Shown: positions 45,913 through 57,154, numbered from the stretch's first letter. The stretch is 64,000 nucleotides of DNA from Marinobacter daepoensis DSM 16072 (GCF_000421165.1 NZ_ATWI01000012.1:62001-126000); one strand, 5' to 3'. Translations and numbers: made by a program. The notes: generated by a model from the sequence alone, not told the origin.

Positions 45913-47007
45913 ATGTGGAAACAATGGCTGATTGCTGCTGTGCTGGTTGCTGCGGGCGCGGGAGGTGCTGCGATATACCTGTCCATCGAACCATCTGTGG
46001 AGGAGCAGGGTAGCGGACAGGCCAGAGTGAGCAAGGTCAGCGCTGTTGAACCACGGTTGGCGAGCGTTCGGGACGACGTTCGGTCAGTAGCGAATCTGAA
46101 AGCTCTGGAAACGGTGGAACTGACCACCGAAGTCAGTGGCCGGGTAGTTGAAATCAATCTGGAGCCGGGGCGGAAAGTGACCAGGGGAGACGTTTTGGTG
46201 CGGCTGGACGATCGCCAGGCCCGGGCTGACCTGCAGGTTATTGAAGCCCAGTTGGCGGATGCCCGTCGACAGCTGGAACGCGCTCTGCGATTGCGCGCGA
46301 ACAACAGCGTGTCGCAAGCTCAGGTGGACGAGCTGAGGACGGCCGTCAGTGTCGCCGAGGCCCAGCGACAGTCCGCCAGGGTTCGACTGGAAAACCATCA
46401 TATTGAAGCGCCGTTTGCTGGCGTGGCCGGGCTTTCCGACATCAGTATCGGCGCCTACCTTCAGGCGGGCACCGGGATTACCACGCTGGACAGCATTGAC
46501 AGCATGGAAATGAGTTTTGCAGTCCCGGAACGTTTCGTGGGCCAGGTTCGGGTGGGGCAGCAGGTGGTTGCCACGTCACCGGCCTTTCCGGGCGAAATCT
46601 TCGAGGGGGCTCTGGTGGAGTTGGCGACGCGCATCAGTGAGCTGAGCCGGACGCTGTCGGTCAGAGCCATTATCGGGAACCCGGATGGCCGGCTTCGGCC
46701 AGGCCAGTTTATGTCGGCGGCCCTGACCCTGCAGGAGCGGGAGGGGATGGTCATTCCCGAGCAGGCGCTGATGATTCGTGGCAACGACAAATATGTGTTC
46801 CTGGCCGAGGACGGTGTGGCTCGTCGGGTGCCTGTGGTGACCGGATCGCGCCTGCCGGGTCTGGTCGAGATCGTCTCCGGCCTGACGCTGGAGGACGCGG
46901 TCGTGATCACGGGCCAGGATCGCCTGAGTACCGGCGACCGCCTTGACGTGCAAAACAACGATCAGGCGATTCCGGACAATCGTTTTGCTCAGACCGTGGA
47001 GTCCTGA
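45913..47007 (+). CDS. RND efflux periplasmic adaptor (membrane fusion protein)
   Basis: The 364-residue adaptor has an N-terminal membrane anchor (WLIAAVLVAAGAGGAAIYL), a lipoyl-like half motif VELTTEVSGRVVEINLEPG, a short alpha-hairpin (DARRQLERALRLRANNSVSQAQVDEL), the second half IEAPFAGVAG, and beta-barrel and membrane-proximal domains (LRPGQFMSAAL). It links the inner-membrane pump encoded next to an outer-membrane channel. I start at ATG 45913; the longer frame from 45817 lies within the previous gene. Confidence 0.93.
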   Translation: MWKQWLIAAVLVAAGAGGAAIYLSIEPSVEEQGSGQARVSKVSAVEPRLASVRDDVRSVANLKALETVELTTEVSGRVVEINLEPGRKVTRGDVLVRLDDRQARADLQVIEAQLADARRQLERALRLRANNSVSQAQVDELRTAVSVAEAQRQSARVRLENHHIEAPFAGVAGLSDISIGAYLQAGTGITTLDSIDSMEMSFAVPERFVGQVRVGQQVVATSPAFPGEIFEGALVELATRISELSRTLSVRAIIGNPDGRLRPGQFMSAALTLQEREGMVIPEQALMIRGNDKYVFLAEDGVARRVPVVTGSRLPGLVEIVSGLTLEDAVVITGQDRLSTGDRLDVQNNDQAIPDNRFAQTVES

Positions 47008-47010
47008 GCG

Positions 47011-50000
47011 ATGGTACTGTCGGATGTGTCGATCAAACGCCCGGTTTTTGCCACCGTTCTCAGCCTGCTGATTGTGGTTTTTGGTCTGGCGGCCCTGTTG
47101 GGGCTGCCGGTGCGCGAATATCCGGACATTGACCCGCCCGTGGTCTCTGTGTCCACGGATTACACCGGTGCGGCAGCAGAAGTGGTCGATACCCAGATCA
47201 CCCAGGTCATCGAGGGGGCCATCAGCGGGATTGAAGGGATCCGCTCTATTGAATCCTCCACCGAACAGGGGGAGTCCCGTACCTCCATCGAGTTTGATAC
47301 GTCCCGCGATGTCGATATTGCTGCTAATGATGTCCGGGACGCGGTCTCCCGGGTTCTGAACCAGTTGCCAGACGAAGCCGACCCGCCGGTTGTGAGAAAA
47401 GCCGATTCCGATGCCCGGCCGATGATGTGGGTGACCCTCATCAGCGATGTCTGGGACAGTGCCGAGCTGAGTGACTTTGCAGACCGGGTACTGGCAGACC
47501 GGCTGTCGGTACTTGATGGCGTGGCCGATGTGCGAATTGGAGGCGAGCGGCGTTATGCCATTCGGGTATGGCTGGACCGAACCCGCCTGGCCGCACGCAA
47601 CATCACCGTGTCGGAGGTGGAACAGGCGTTGCGGCAGAACAACGTCGAACTTCCGGCGGGCTCTGTGGATTCCTCCACCCGCAATTTTACCGTGCGGGCC
47701 GAGGGCCGTTTATCCACCGTAGAGGAATTCCGGAATCTGGTGATTCGCCGCGACGGCAACGATTTGTTGCGGCTAGGGGAAGTGGCAAATGTTCAGGTGG
47801 GGGTGGAATCGGATGTTGGCCGGTTGCGGGCCAATGGCGAGACGGCCATCGGAATGGGGGTGATCCGACAATCTAAAGCGAACACGGTGGCGGTATCTGA
47901 TGCCGTGCAGGCCGAACTGGAGAACATTCGCAGAACCCTGCCACCGGAGGTCCGGATTGCCGAGAGCTATGACGAATCGGTGTTCATCCGGGCTTCCATT
48001 AAAGAGGTGCTGATCACGCTGGTGATTGCCGTCTCTCTGGTGATCCTGGTGATTTTTCTGTTCCTGCGTTCTTGGCGGGCAACCCTGATTCCGGCGGTGA
48101 CCATCCCGGTTGCGGTGATCGGGGCGTTCATCGGCCTGGGGTTCCTGGGTTTCTCCATCAACGTTCTGACCCTGCTGGCGATTATTCTGGCCATCGGGTT
48201 GGTGGTGGATGATGCCATTGTCATGCTGGAAAACATCCAGCGCCGGATCGACGAAGGTGAGCCACCGTTACTGGCGGCCTACCGGGGTGCGAAGCAGGTC
48301 GCCTTCGCGGTGATTGCGACCACACTGACGCTGGTGGCCGTCTTTGTGCCGATTTCGTTCATGGGCGGCAATGTCGGGCGCCTGTTTGCGGAATTCGGGT
48401 TTACCCTGGCGGCGGCGGTGGTGGTCTCCAGCCTGGTTGCCCTGACTCTGGCGCCCATGCTGTGTTCCAAATGGTTGAGACACAGCCCGGACAGCGCGGA
48501 AGGGCACCGGTTCTGGGCGGTCAGTGAACGCTTGATCAACGGGCTCACCCGCGGTTACGAGAGGCTCCTTCGTTTCTCCCTGAAGCAGCCCGGTTTGTTG
48601 CTTGGGCTCGGGCTGGTGGGGTTGATGGTTGCTGTTGTGATCTTCCCGAAATTGCCTCAGGAGCTGGCCCCGACTGAGGATCGCGGCGTGATCATCATGC
48701 CGGTCAGCGCACCCAGAGGCGCCACCGTGGAATTCACCGACCACTTTGTGAAACAGGCGGAGGAACGCCTGCTACCCTACCTGGAGGAGGGAGTCGCGGA
48801 GCGCTTCTTGTCGATTGTCGGGTTTCGCGATGAGGAAGACAGCGCGTTTATGATCATGGGGTTGATGCCCTGGGAGCAGCGAGACATCAAGCAGCAGCAG
48901 GTGACGACACAGATCCGGGACAAGCTGTCGGACATCAGCGGGGTCCGAATCAATGCCATTAACCCACCGGGTCTTGGCCAGCGCGGCTTTAGCCAGCCTG
49001 TGGAATTTGTGATTGCGGGGCCGGATTACGAGTCGGTTCAGGCCTGGAGTGAAGAAATCGCCGAGCGGGCCAAAGAGAACCCGAATCTCCTGAACGTGGA
49101 TACCGATTTTGAACTGACCCGGCCGGAGCTGAGGGTTCGGATTGATCGGGATCGGGCGGCGGATCTGGACATCACCGTTGAGGATGTCGGCCAGACGCTC
49201 CAGACCATGCTTGCGTCCCGGCAAGTTACGACCTACCTGGACCGGGGCCGGGAATACGATGTTATCGTTCAGGCCGATGATGCCGACCGGGCAACACCGG
49301 GTGATCTGGAGCAGGTTTTCCTGCGGCCCCGGGCTGGAGGGGAATTGATTCCGCTCAAGGCGCTGGTGTCGGTGGAAGAAGTCGGCGCCAACCCTGACCT
49401 CCGTCGCATTGACCGGTTGCCTGCTGTGGTGGTCAGTGCCTCCCTGGCCGAAGGGTACGATCTGGGCTCGGCACTCACGTATCTGAATAACCTGGCTGTG
49501 GATAACTTGCCGCCCGAGGCCCGCCTCAGCTATCAGGGGTTGTCTCAGGAGTTCCAGGATTCCTCTGCGGCCATCTACCTGACCTTCGGGCTGGCGTTCA
49601 TCATTGTTTTTCTGGTGTTGGCGGCTCAGTTCGAAAGCTGGATTCACCCGATGATCATCATGCTGTCGGTTCCGTTGGCAGTAACCGGTGCGTTGCTGGC
49701 CCTGGCCTGGTCGGGCATCAGCCTGAACATCTACAGCCAGATTGGCATCATTATGCTGTTGGGGCTGATGGCCAAGAACGGCATCCTGATCGTGGAGTTT
49801 GCCAATCAGCTTCGGGATAAAGGGTATGAGGTCAGGGATGCCATTCTGGAAGGGGCTATCCTCCGGTTCAGACCGGTGTTGATGACCACCATCTCCACCG
49901 TTTTTGGTGCGGTGCCGCTGGTCATTGCCTCCGGAGCGGGAGCGGAAAGCCGGGCGGCGATCGGAGTGGTCATTCTGGGCGGGCTGATTTTTGCCACCAC

Positions 50001-50157
50001 ACTCACCCTGTTCATCATCCCGGTGTTGTACAACCTGCTGGCGCGGTACGCTAAATCGTCAAATGCGGTGGAGCAGGAGCTCGAGCGACTGGCGACAGGC
50101 ACCTCTGGAGGAGGTGGTACAGCGGTGGCACTTCAGCGCAAAGCGGATGATTTCTGA
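47011..50157 (+). CDS. RND multidrug efflux permease (AcrB/HAE-1 type)
   Basis: The 1048-residue pump has the RND plan of 12 helices and two large periplasmic loops. The N-terminal SIKRPVFATVLSLLIVVFGL is typical. The proton-relay acidic pair is visible as IGLVVDDAIVMLEN near residue 400, and the C-terminal half has GLMAKNGILIVEFANQL and RFRPVLMTTISTVFG. It exports hydrophobic or amphiphilic compounds with the adaptor. No outer-membrane factor gene follows, so it must use a channel encoded elsewhere. Substrate range cannot be read from the sequence. Confidence 0.94.
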   Translation: MVLSDVSIKRPVFATVLSLLIVVFGLAALLGLPVREYPDIDPPVVSVSTDYTGAAAEVVDTQITQVIEGAISGIEGIRSIESSTEQGESRTSIEFDTSRDVDIAANDVRDAVSRVLNQLPDEADPPVVRKADSDARPMMWVTLISDVWDSAELSDFADRVLADRLSVLDGVADVRIGGERRYAIRVWLDRTRLAARNITVSEVEQALRQNNVELPAGSVDSSTRNFTVRAEGRLSTVEEFRNLVIRRDGNDLLRLGEVANVQVGVESDVGRLRANGETAIGMGVIRQSKANTVAVSDAVQAELENIRRTLPPEVRIAESYDESVFIRASIKEVLITLVIAVSLVILVIFLFLRSWRATLIPAVTIPVAVIGAFIGLGFLGFSINVLTLLAIILAIGLVVDDAIVMLENIQRRIDEGEPPLLAAYRGAKQVAFAVIATTLTLVAVFVPISFMGGNVGRLFAEFGFTLAAAVVVSSLVALTLAPMLCSKWLRHSPDSAEGHRFWAVSERLINGLTRGYERLLRFSLKQPGLLLGLGLVGLMVAVVIFPKLPQELAPTEDRGVIIMPVSAPRGATVEFTDHFVKQAEERLLPYLEEGVAERFLSIVGFRDEEDSAFMIMGLMPWEQRDIKQQQVTTQIRDKLSDISGVRINAINPPGLGQRGFSQPVEFVIAGPDYESVQAWSEEIAERAKENPNLLNVDTDFELTRPELRVRIDRDRAADLDITVEDVGQTLQTMLASRQVTTYLDRGREYDVIVQADDADRATPGDLEQVFLRPRAGGELIPLKALVSVEEVGANPDLRRIDRLPAVVVSASLAEGYDLGSALTYLNNLAVDNLPPEARLSYQGLSQEFQDSSAAIYLTFGLAFIIVFLVLAAQFESWIHPMIIMLSVPLAVTGALLALAWSGISLNIYSQIGIIMLLGLMAKNGILIVEFANQLRDKGYEVRDAILEGAILRFRPVLMTTISTVFGAVPLVIASGAGAESRAAIGVVILGGLIFATTLTLFIIPVLYNLLARYAKSSNAVEQELERLATGTSGGGGTAVALQRKADDF

Positions 50158-50544
50158 ATGGCCCGGCGGCTCTGCCCGAAACTCCATGATCGTGGCAGAG
50201 CGTTGTGGATAATTTTAGGGATAATTTGCTAACAACCTCTGGCTTTTTTTATTTATTTATTTTTTATCATATAGTTAAGTGGTTTTTGGGTGGTTTTTTA
50301 AAGCCTGGATTTTGTGGATAACTTTTTGAAAACTTTTTTGAACAATAGATGACAAGGCTATGAAAACCCGAAACTTTCGGTTTTCCCCAGCGGCCTCCCG
50401 TGCCTGTTGATGGCCCTCCAGCTTCTATTTTACTTCGTATCTGGTTAAAATTTGCACATTTCGACTGCATTTTCCCGGGTGAGACGTTATACTCGCCGCC
50501 CTGTTTTTATACCCTTATTTAAAGCCCGATCTCTGAGGTGAAGA
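50158..50544. other. AT-rich intergenic region upstream of mnmG with two DnaA boxes, second origin-like region
   Basis: The 387-base gap holds perfect DnaA boxes at 50204 and 50313, with a long AT tract between them (50244-50279, TTTTTTTATTTATTTATTTT) and further AT-rich sequence. A GC-poor hairpin at 50362-50383 and a TATACT -10-like element at 50488 follow. E. coli oriC also lies immediately upstream of mnmG. Whether this is an active origin, a relic or a DnaA-controlled mnmG promoter cannot be decided here. Confidence 0.55.
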
Positions 50545-52431
50545 GTGGAGTTCCCGACCCGTTTCGATGTCATTGTCATAGGTGGTGGCCATGCCGGTAC
50601 CGAAGCTGCCCTGGCAGCCGCGCGCATGGGGTCCCAGACCTTGCTGCTGACCCACAACATTGAGACGTTGGGGCAGATGTCCTGCAACCCCGCCATCGGT
50701 GGTATTGGCAAAAGCCATCTGGTGAAAGAGATTGATGCGCTGGGAGGCGCGATGGCTCGTGCCACGGACCAGGCCGGTATTCAGTTCCGGGTGTTGAACA
50801 GCCGGAAGGGGCCGGCGGTGCGTGCCACCCGAGCCCAGGCAGACCGGATTCTGTACAAGGCGGCCATTCGTCACACCCTGGAAAACCAGCCCAACCTCAC
50901 CCTGTTCCAGCAGGCGGCCGACGACCTGATTGTGGAAAACGACCAGGTGGTGGGCGTGGTGACCCAGACAGGGATTCGCTTCAATGGAAAAACCGTGGTT
51001 CTCACCACCGGAACCTTCCTTGGCGGAGTTATCCACATTGGAATGCAGAATCACGCCGGCGGCCGCGCTGGTGATGCGCCGGCGAACGCGCTGGCCCGGC
51101 GCCTCCGGGAACTGCCGTTCAACATCGGGCGCCTGAAAACCGGCACCCCGCCACGCATCGACGCCCGCACCGTGGATTTTTCCGTGATGCAGGAACAGTG
51201 GGGGGATGACCCGACACCGGTGATGTCGTTCCTGGGGCACCGTGACGAACATCCAGAGCAGATCTGTTGCTACGTCACCCGTACCACGGAAGAAACCCAT
51301 GACATCATTCGCAGTGGTTTCGACCGCTCACCGATGTTTGCCGGGAATATTGAAGGCGTGGGCCCGCGCTACTGTCCGTCCATCGAGGATAAGGTCAACC
51401 GCTTCGCCGACAAGGATTCACACCAGATCTTTGTGGAGCCGGAAGGCCTGACCACCAACGAACTGTACCCGAACGGCATTTCCACCAGTTTACCGTTTGA
51501 TATTCAGCTCAAGGCGGTGCGCTCGATTCCCGGGTTCGAGAACGCCCACATCCTGCGCCCGGGTTACGCCATTGAGTACGATTACCTGAACCCGCAGGAT
51601 CTGCGCCACACTCTGGAAACCAAATTTATCCGGGGCCTGTATTTTGCCGGCCAGATCAACGGCACCACCGGCTACGAAGAAGCCGGTGCACAAGGGCTGC
51701 TGGCGGGCCTGAACGCCTCGCTCCGAGCTCAGGAGAAAGAAGAATGGTACCCACGCCGGGATGAGGCTTACCTGGGCGTTCTGGTGGATGACCTGATTAC
51801 CATGGGGACTCAGGAACCGTACCGTATGTTCACCAGCCGCGCGGAATACCGGCTGATCCTGAGGGAAGACAATGCAGACCTGCGCCTGACAGAGACCGGA
51901 CGCAAGCTTGGACTGGTGGACGACGAACGCTGGCAGGCGTTCAGCAACAAGTGCGATGGCATTACCAGTGAGCGCCGTCGTCTGGAAGCGACCCGCATTC
52001 ACCCCAACACCGACGCTGGTGAGCGGGCCAACGGCTACCTGAAGCAGCCGCTGACCCGGGACCAGTCCCTGGCCGAATTGCTCCGCCGCCCGGAAATCGT
52101 ATACGACCACATTGCCGAGATTGGTGCTGAGCGGGCCGACGACCCGAATGTGGCCGACCAGGTGGAAATTGAGATCAAGTACGAAGGTTACATCTCGCGC
52201 CAGGCGGACGAAATCGAGCGCCTGCGCAAGAACGAGAATACCGCCTTGCCATTGGATCTGGACTACGACGTCATCGGTGGTCTGTCCAATGAGATCAAGC
52301 AGAAACTCAAGGATGTGCGCCCCGAGACGGTGGCCCAGGCTTCCCGGATACAGGGCGTAACCCCGGCCGCGGTGAGCCAGATTCTGGTTTATCTGAAAAA
52401 ACGCGACCTGTTGAAAAAGCAGAGCGCCTGA
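50545..52431 (+). CDS. mnmG: MnmG, tRNA uridine-5-carboxymethylaminomethyl modification enzyme
   Basis: The 628-residue FAD enzyme forms the tRNA wobble-uridine modification complex with MnmE. It has the dinucleotide-binding [19 protein letters not shown] at residue 9 on, [46 protein letters not shown] and a C-terminal helical domain ([16 protein letters not shown]). It begins the mnmG-rsmG-parA-parB set. A DnaA box (51029) lies inside the gene. Confidence 0.98.
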   Translation: MEFPTRFDVIVIGGGHAGTEAALAAARMGSQTLLLTHNIETLGQMSCNPAIGGIGKSHLVKEIDALGGAMARATDQAGIQFRVLNSRKGPAVRATRAQADRILYKAAIRHTLENQPNLTLFQQAADDLIVENDQVVGVVTQTGIRFNGKTVVLTTGTFLGGVIHIGMQNHAGGRAGDAPANALARRLRELPFNIGRLKTGTPPRIDARTVDFSVMQEQWGDDPTPVMSFLGHRDEHPEQICCYVTRTTEETHDIIRSGFDRSPMFAGNIEGVGPRYCPSIEDKVNRFADKDSHQIFVEPEGLTTNELYPNGISTSLPFDIQLKAVRSIPGFENAHILRPGYAIEYDYLNPQDLRHTLETKFIRGLYFAGQINGTTGYEEAGAQGLLAGLNASLRAQEKEEWYPRRDEAYLGVLVDDLITMGTQEPYRMFTSRAEYRLILREDNADLRLTETGRKLGLVDDERWQAFSNKCDGITSERRRLEATRIHPNTDAGERANGYLKQPLTRDQSLAELLRRPEIVYDHIAEIGAERADDPNVADQVEIEIKYEGYISRQADEIERLRKNENTALPLDLDYDVIGGLSNEIKQKLKDVRPETVAQASRIQGVTPAAVSQILVYLKKRDLLKKQSA

Positions 52432-52432
52432 G

Positions 52433-53068
52433 ATGAGTTATCCACAATGGCCGGGCCAGCTCCGCGATGGGCTGGCGACAATGAATCTGTCTCTGAGTGA
52501 CGGTCAGCAACAACAGTTACTGGCGTTCCTGGCATTGCTGAACAAATGGAACCGGGCGTATAACCTGACGGCGGTCCGGAACGAGCACGAGATGGTCTCG
52601 CGCCAGCTGCTCGACAGTCTTAGCATCGCCCCTTGGATAACCACAAGCCACCTGCTGGATGTCGGGGCCGGTGGCGGCTTGCCGGGAATACCGCTGGCCA
52701 TCGTTTTCCCGGACAAGCAATTTACTCTGCTGGACAGCAACGGCAAGAAAACCCGGTTCCTGAACCAGTGTGTGCTGGAGCTGGGGTTGCGTAACGTCGA
52801 TGTGATTCATGGCCGGGCTGAAGACTGTCGGCCGGTGCAGCCCTACGCCCAGATCAGCAGCCGGGCCTTCACCGCATTGGCGAACCTGGTGACCTGGTGC
52901 GATGCGTTGCTGGCGAAAGACGGTGAGTTCCTTGCCATGAAAGGTCAGTATCCGGATGATGAGGTGGCTGCCCTTCCGGCGGGCTGGCAGGTAGAATCCC
53001 GTCATTCCCTGAGTGTCCCCGGATCAGACGGCGAACGGCATTTGCTGGTCGTCGCCCGGGCCAGGTGA
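52433..53068 (+). CDS. rsmG: RsmG, 16S rRNA (guanine527-N7)-methyltransferase
   Basis: The 211-residue methyltransferase modifies G527 of 16S rRNA. The SAM motif LLDVGAGGGLPGIPLAIVFP is near residue 75, followed by DSNGKKTRFL and SRAFTALANLV. It starts two bases after the mnmG stop, the conserved arrangement. A perfect DnaA box spans its first codons (52438). Confidence 0.97.
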   Translation: MSYPQWPGQLRDGLATMNLSLSDGQQQQLLAFLALLNKWNRAYNLTAVRNEHEMVSRQLLDSLSIAPWITTSHLLDVGAGGGLPGIPLAIVFPDKQFTLLDSNGKKTRFLNQCVLELGLRNVDVIHGRAEDCRPVQPYAQISSRAFTALANLVTWCDALLAKDGEFLAMKGQYPDDEVAALPAGWQVESRHSLSVPGSDGERHLLVVARAR

Positions 53069-53099
53069 CACCGGCAACCCCAATATCAGGAGGCAAAGC

Positions 53100-53894
53100 A
53101 TGGCACGCGTGATTGCAGTGACCAATCAGAAAGGCGGTGTGGGCAAAACCACCACCTGCGTGAACCTTGCTGCGTCTCTGGCAGCCACCAAGCGACGGGT
53201 ACTGCTGGTGGATATGGACCCCCAGGGCAACGCGACCATGGGCAGTGGTGTGGATAAAAATACCCTTGAGCTCTCCGGGTACGATGTCCTCACCAAGCGA
53301 GCGACCCCGGCCGAGGTAATCCTTCATGCCGAGGCGTCAGGTTTTGATTTGCTGCCAGCCAACGGCGACCTTACGGCCGCTGAGGTGGAGCTGATGAACG
53401 AGATCGGGCGGGAGCACCGGCTGCGTCTCACGCTCAATGCCGTCGGGGCGAACTACGATTACATTCTGATCGATTGCCCGCCGTCTCTTAGTCTGTTGAC
53501 GGTGAACGCGCTGTCCGCAGCCGATTCGGTGCTCATTCCGATGCAGTGCGAGTACTATGCACTGGAAGGGCTGGCGGCTCTGATGAATACGGTGGAGCAG
53601 ATTCAGGAGACGGTTAATCCCAACCTGGAGATTGAAGGCATTCTGCGCACCATGTACGACCCCCGCAACAGCCTGACACTGGATGTGTCGGGCCAGCTCA
53701 GTGAGTATTTTGGCGACAAGGTGTACCGGGCGGTTATCCCCCGGAACGTGCGTTTGGCTGAGGCGCCCAGCTACGGCATGCCAGCGCTCAAATACGATCG
53801 GGTTTCCAAGGGCGCAGTGGCCTATCTGGCGTTGGCTGGCGAGATGGTGCGCCGGCACGGATCAAAAAAGACATCCTCTGCGGTTGCGGTGTAA
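53100..53894 (+). CDS. parA: ParA/Soj, chromosome partitioning ATPase
   Basis: The 264-residue protein has the deviant Walker A KGGVGKTT at residues 12-19, DMDPQGNATMG and IDCPPSLSLLTVNAL. It binds DNA non-specifically and moves ParB-parS complexes. AGGAGG sits just upstream of ATG 53100, which gives the normal start; the longer frame from 53013 lies inside rsmG. A DnaA box (53249) is in the gene. Confidence 0.97.
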   Translation: MARVIAVTNQKGGVGKTTTCVNLAASLAATKRRVLLVDMDPQGNATMGSGVDKNTLELSGYDVLTKRATPAEVILHAEASGFDLLPANGDLTAAEVELMNEIGREHRLRLTLNAVGANYDYILIDCPPSLSLLTVNALSAADSVLIPMQCEYYALEGLAALMNTVEQIQETVNPNLEIEGILRTMYDPRNSLTLDVSGQLSEYFGDKVYRAVIPRNVRLAEAPSYGMPALKYDRVSKGAVAYLALAGEMVRRHGSKKTSSAVAV

Positions 53895-53942
53895 CATGGT
53901 TCGCCGTCAGGCAATCAGGCACCCTTTATTTCTACAGGACGA

Positions 53943-54833
53943 ATGACAACTACCATGGCGGCGAAAAAGCGAGGCTTGGGCGAGCGGGGTCTGGGAGCAT
54001 TGCTCCAGGGCTCCAAGGTGAATCTCAATCAGGAGACCAGCGATCACGATGGTGAACTGCGTGAGATCCCGGTCGATCTGATCCAGCGTGGCCGTTATCA
54101 GCCCCGTCGTGATATGGACCCGGGGGCACTGCAGGAGCTGGCCGACTCCATTCGTCAGCAGGGCGTCATGCAACCGGTGGTTGTCCGTCCGGTGGGCGAA
54201 GGACGCTATGAACTGATCGCCGGTGAACGCCGCTGGCGGGCGACGCAACTGGCTGAGCTTGACCGGATTCCCGCGATTATTCGCGAGGTACCGGACGAAG
54301 CCGCCATTGCCATGGCGCTGATAGAGAATATCCAGCGGGAAAATCTCAACCCGATTGAAGAAGCCTTTGCTTTAAAGCGTCTGCAGGATGAATTTGGCCT
54401 GACCCAGGCCCAGGTGGCGGAAGCGGTGGGGAAATCCCGAACCACCATCACCAACCTGCTGCGCCTGATTGGTCTTACCGAAGACGTGCGTCTCATGCTG
54501 GAACACGGTGATCTGGAAATGGGCCATGGTCGTGCGATGCTCACTCTGCCGCCGGAACAGCAGATGCTGGTGGCCCGGCAGGTCGTGGCCAAATCGTTGT
54601 CTGTACGCCAGACCGAAGCGCTGGTGCGTCGAATTCAGCAGGCCAGCCCCGATGACGGGAAGGGGGCGGCGGCACCTGCTCTGGACCCGAACATCCGGGC
54701 ATTACAGGATGATTTGTCAGAACGCCTGGGGGCCAGGGTCGCGATCAACCACGGCACCAGGGGCAAAGGCAAACTGGTAATTGAATACAGTTCGCTGGAT
54801 GAGCTCGATGGCATTCTGGGCCACATCCGGTAA
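53943..54833 (+). CDS. parB: ParB/Spo0J, chromosome partitioning CTPase and parS-binding protein
   Basis: The 296-residue protein has the N-terminal KKRGLGERGLGALL, the ParB nuclease-like CTP-binding motif YELIAGERRWRA, ALIENIQRENLNPIEEA, an HTH (LTQAQVAEAVGKSRTTITNLLRL) and a C-terminal dimerisation tail. It loads at parS sites and spreads. Two parS sites lie in recF in this window. A second ATG four codons downstream (53955) is an alternative start. Confidence 0.97.
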   Translation: MTTTMAAKKRGLGERGLGALLQGSKVNLNQETSDHDGELREIPVDLIQRGRYQPRRDMDPGALQELADSIRQQGVMQPVVVRPVGEGRYELIAGERRWRATQLAELDRIPAIIREVPDEAAIAMALIENIQRENLNPIEEAFALKRLQDEFGLTQAQVAEAVGKSRTTITNLLRLIGLTEDVRLMLEHGDLEMGHGRAMLTLPPEQQMLVARQVVAKSLSVRQTEALVRRIQQASPDDGKGAAAPALDPNIRALQDDLSERLGARVAINHGTRGKGKLVIEYSSLDELDGILGHIR

Positions 54834-54886
54834 CCGGCCGAATAAAACCTGAAAATCATCCTAAAGTCCCGTATAGCACCAGAAAC

Positions 54887-54898
54887 ACCACATGTGGT
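54887..54898. other. Short palindrome in the parB-atpI gap
   Basis: ACCACATGTGGT is a perfect 12-base palindrome 54 bases after the parB stop. It might be an operator or a weak hairpin; nothing else supports a role. Confidence 0.25.
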
Positions 54899-54992
54899 TG
54901 TGGGGTTTGGTGTGTAACACAATCTGTGTAAAACTTCGGGTTTTCAGGGGGTGGTCTGTTTACTTTTCCGCCAGCATTTGCGTCGGGCCATG

Positions 54993-55021
54993 TTGAACAC
55001 CTATCGGTTAACACATATAAT
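54993..55021 (+). promoter_or_regulatory. Sigma70 promoter of the ATP synthase operon
   Basis: TTGAAC (54993-54998) and a perfect TATAAT (55016-55021) are separated by 17 bases just before atpI. The predicted start of transcription is near 55028, giving a short leader to the ATG at 55051. Confidence 0.72.
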
Positions 55022-55050
55022 TCCGCGCGCTTGGAATGACAGCTGATGAT

Positions 55051-55443
55051 ATGAACCGTTCTTCAAAAGCCATCACGTACGTACCACTTGGCAAGTGGTT
55101 GATCATAGAGATGGCGGTTCTGTTTGTTCTGAGCCTGTTGTGGTTGTTGGAAAGTCGTTTGGCCGGGTATTCCGCACTGATTGGCGGTCTTATTTTTGTC
55201 ATACCAAACGCGTACTTTGCTCACCGCGCTTATCGTTATCAGGGTGCCCGACACATGCACCTGGCAGTGAGCAACATATTCAGGGCCGAGAGTATCAAGC
55301 TGGCCCTTACCGCAGTGTTTTTTGCGGCCGTTTTCACTTTAATGGAGCCAGTACACGTACCGGCTCTGTTATTCACTTTTGCTGTGATGGTTGTGTTGGG
55401 TACGGCATTGCGCTGGCTCATCCGGCCGCGACCACAGCGATGA
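55051..55443 (+). CDS. atpI: ATP synthase subunit I (AtpI)
   Basis: The 130-residue hydrophobic protein precedes atpB, as AtpI does. Four membrane stretches are visible: WLIIEMAVLFVLSLLWLL, YSALIGGLIFVIPNAYFAH, LALTAVFFAAVFTLM and ALLFTFAVMVVLGTAL. The IPNAYFAHRAYRYQGAR segment is characteristic. It assists assembly of the c ring. I start at ATG 55051 because the predicted transcription start is about 55028; an in-frame ATG at 55036 would leave only a few leader bases. Confidence 0.88.
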   Translation: MNRSSKAITYVPLGKWLIIEMAVLFVLSLLWLLESRLAGYSALIGGLIFVIPNAYFAHRAYRYQGARHMHLAVSNIFRAESIKLALTAVFFAAVFTLMEPVHVPALLFTFAVMVVLGTALRWLIRPRPQR

Positions 55444-56313
<870 letters not shown>

Positions 56314-56340
56314 TTAACCCTTTAATAAACAAACCCTTAA

Positions 56341-56595
<255 letters not shown>

Positions 56596-56683
56596 TTAAA
56601 CCGAGAACTGAGGGCGCCAGCCGTGGTTGTGCGCCCTTCTTCCCGGAAACCAGGACGCAACGAATAGCAAGAGGTATATCGCC

Positions 56684-57154
56684 GTGAATATAAACCTTAC
56701 GTTGATAGGGCAATCGATTGCCTTCGCTATTTTCGTCTGGTTCTGCGTCAAGTATGTATGGCCGCCGATTACGGCAGCCATGGAAGCGCGCCAGAAGAAA
56801 ATTGCAGATGGCCTATCCGCGGCCGATCGGGCTTCTCTCGATCTGGAACTGGCCCAGGAAAAAGCCACCAAAGAACTGCAAAAGGCGAAAGAAGAAGCTG
56901 CAGCCCTGATTGACCAGGCCAACAAGCGTGCCGCCCAGATTGTGGAAGCCTCTAAAGAGGATGCCCGCAGTGAAGGCGAAAAGCTTATTGAGCAGGCCAG
57001 GGCGGAAATTCAACAGGAGCGTGTTCAGGCTCGCGACGCACTCAGAGCAGAAGTGGCCACTCTGGCCGTGGCTGGTGCCGAGAAGATTCTGGAAACCTCT
57101 GTAGACGCCAAAGCTCACAGCGAGATGCTGAACAAGCTGGCCGCAGAACTCTAA
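56684..57154 (+). CDS. atpF: ATP synthase Fo subunit b
   Basis: The 156-residue stator subunit has one N-terminal membrane helix ([20 protein letters not shown]) and a long charged coiled-coil ([20 protein letters not shown]). GAGG nine bases before the GTG at 56684 sets the start, which gives the usual N-terminus and length; the longer frame from 56627 runs through the intergenic region. Confidence 0.96.
   Translation: MNINLTLIGQSIAFAIFVWFCVKYVWPPITAAMEARQKKIADGLSAADRASLDLELAQEKATKELQKAKEEAAALIDQANKRAAQIVEASKEDARSEGEKLIEQARAEIQQERVQARDALRAEVATLAVAGAEKILETSVDAKAHSEMLNKLAAEL

Larger units (their letters stand above)
49497..53257. other. Second cluster of perfect DnaA-box nonamers
   Basis: TGTGGATAA or TTATCCACA occurs at 49497, 50204, 50313, 51029, 52438 and 53249: six exact copies in 3.8 kb, in and around the mnmG upstream region. 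None is found between 20535 and 49496 or after 53257, so the motif is clearly clustered. Confidence 0.6.

Noticed and set aside
48772..49647. 291-codon open frame antisense to the RND permease
   Set aside because: Shadow frame opposite a clear RND pump; no independent support.
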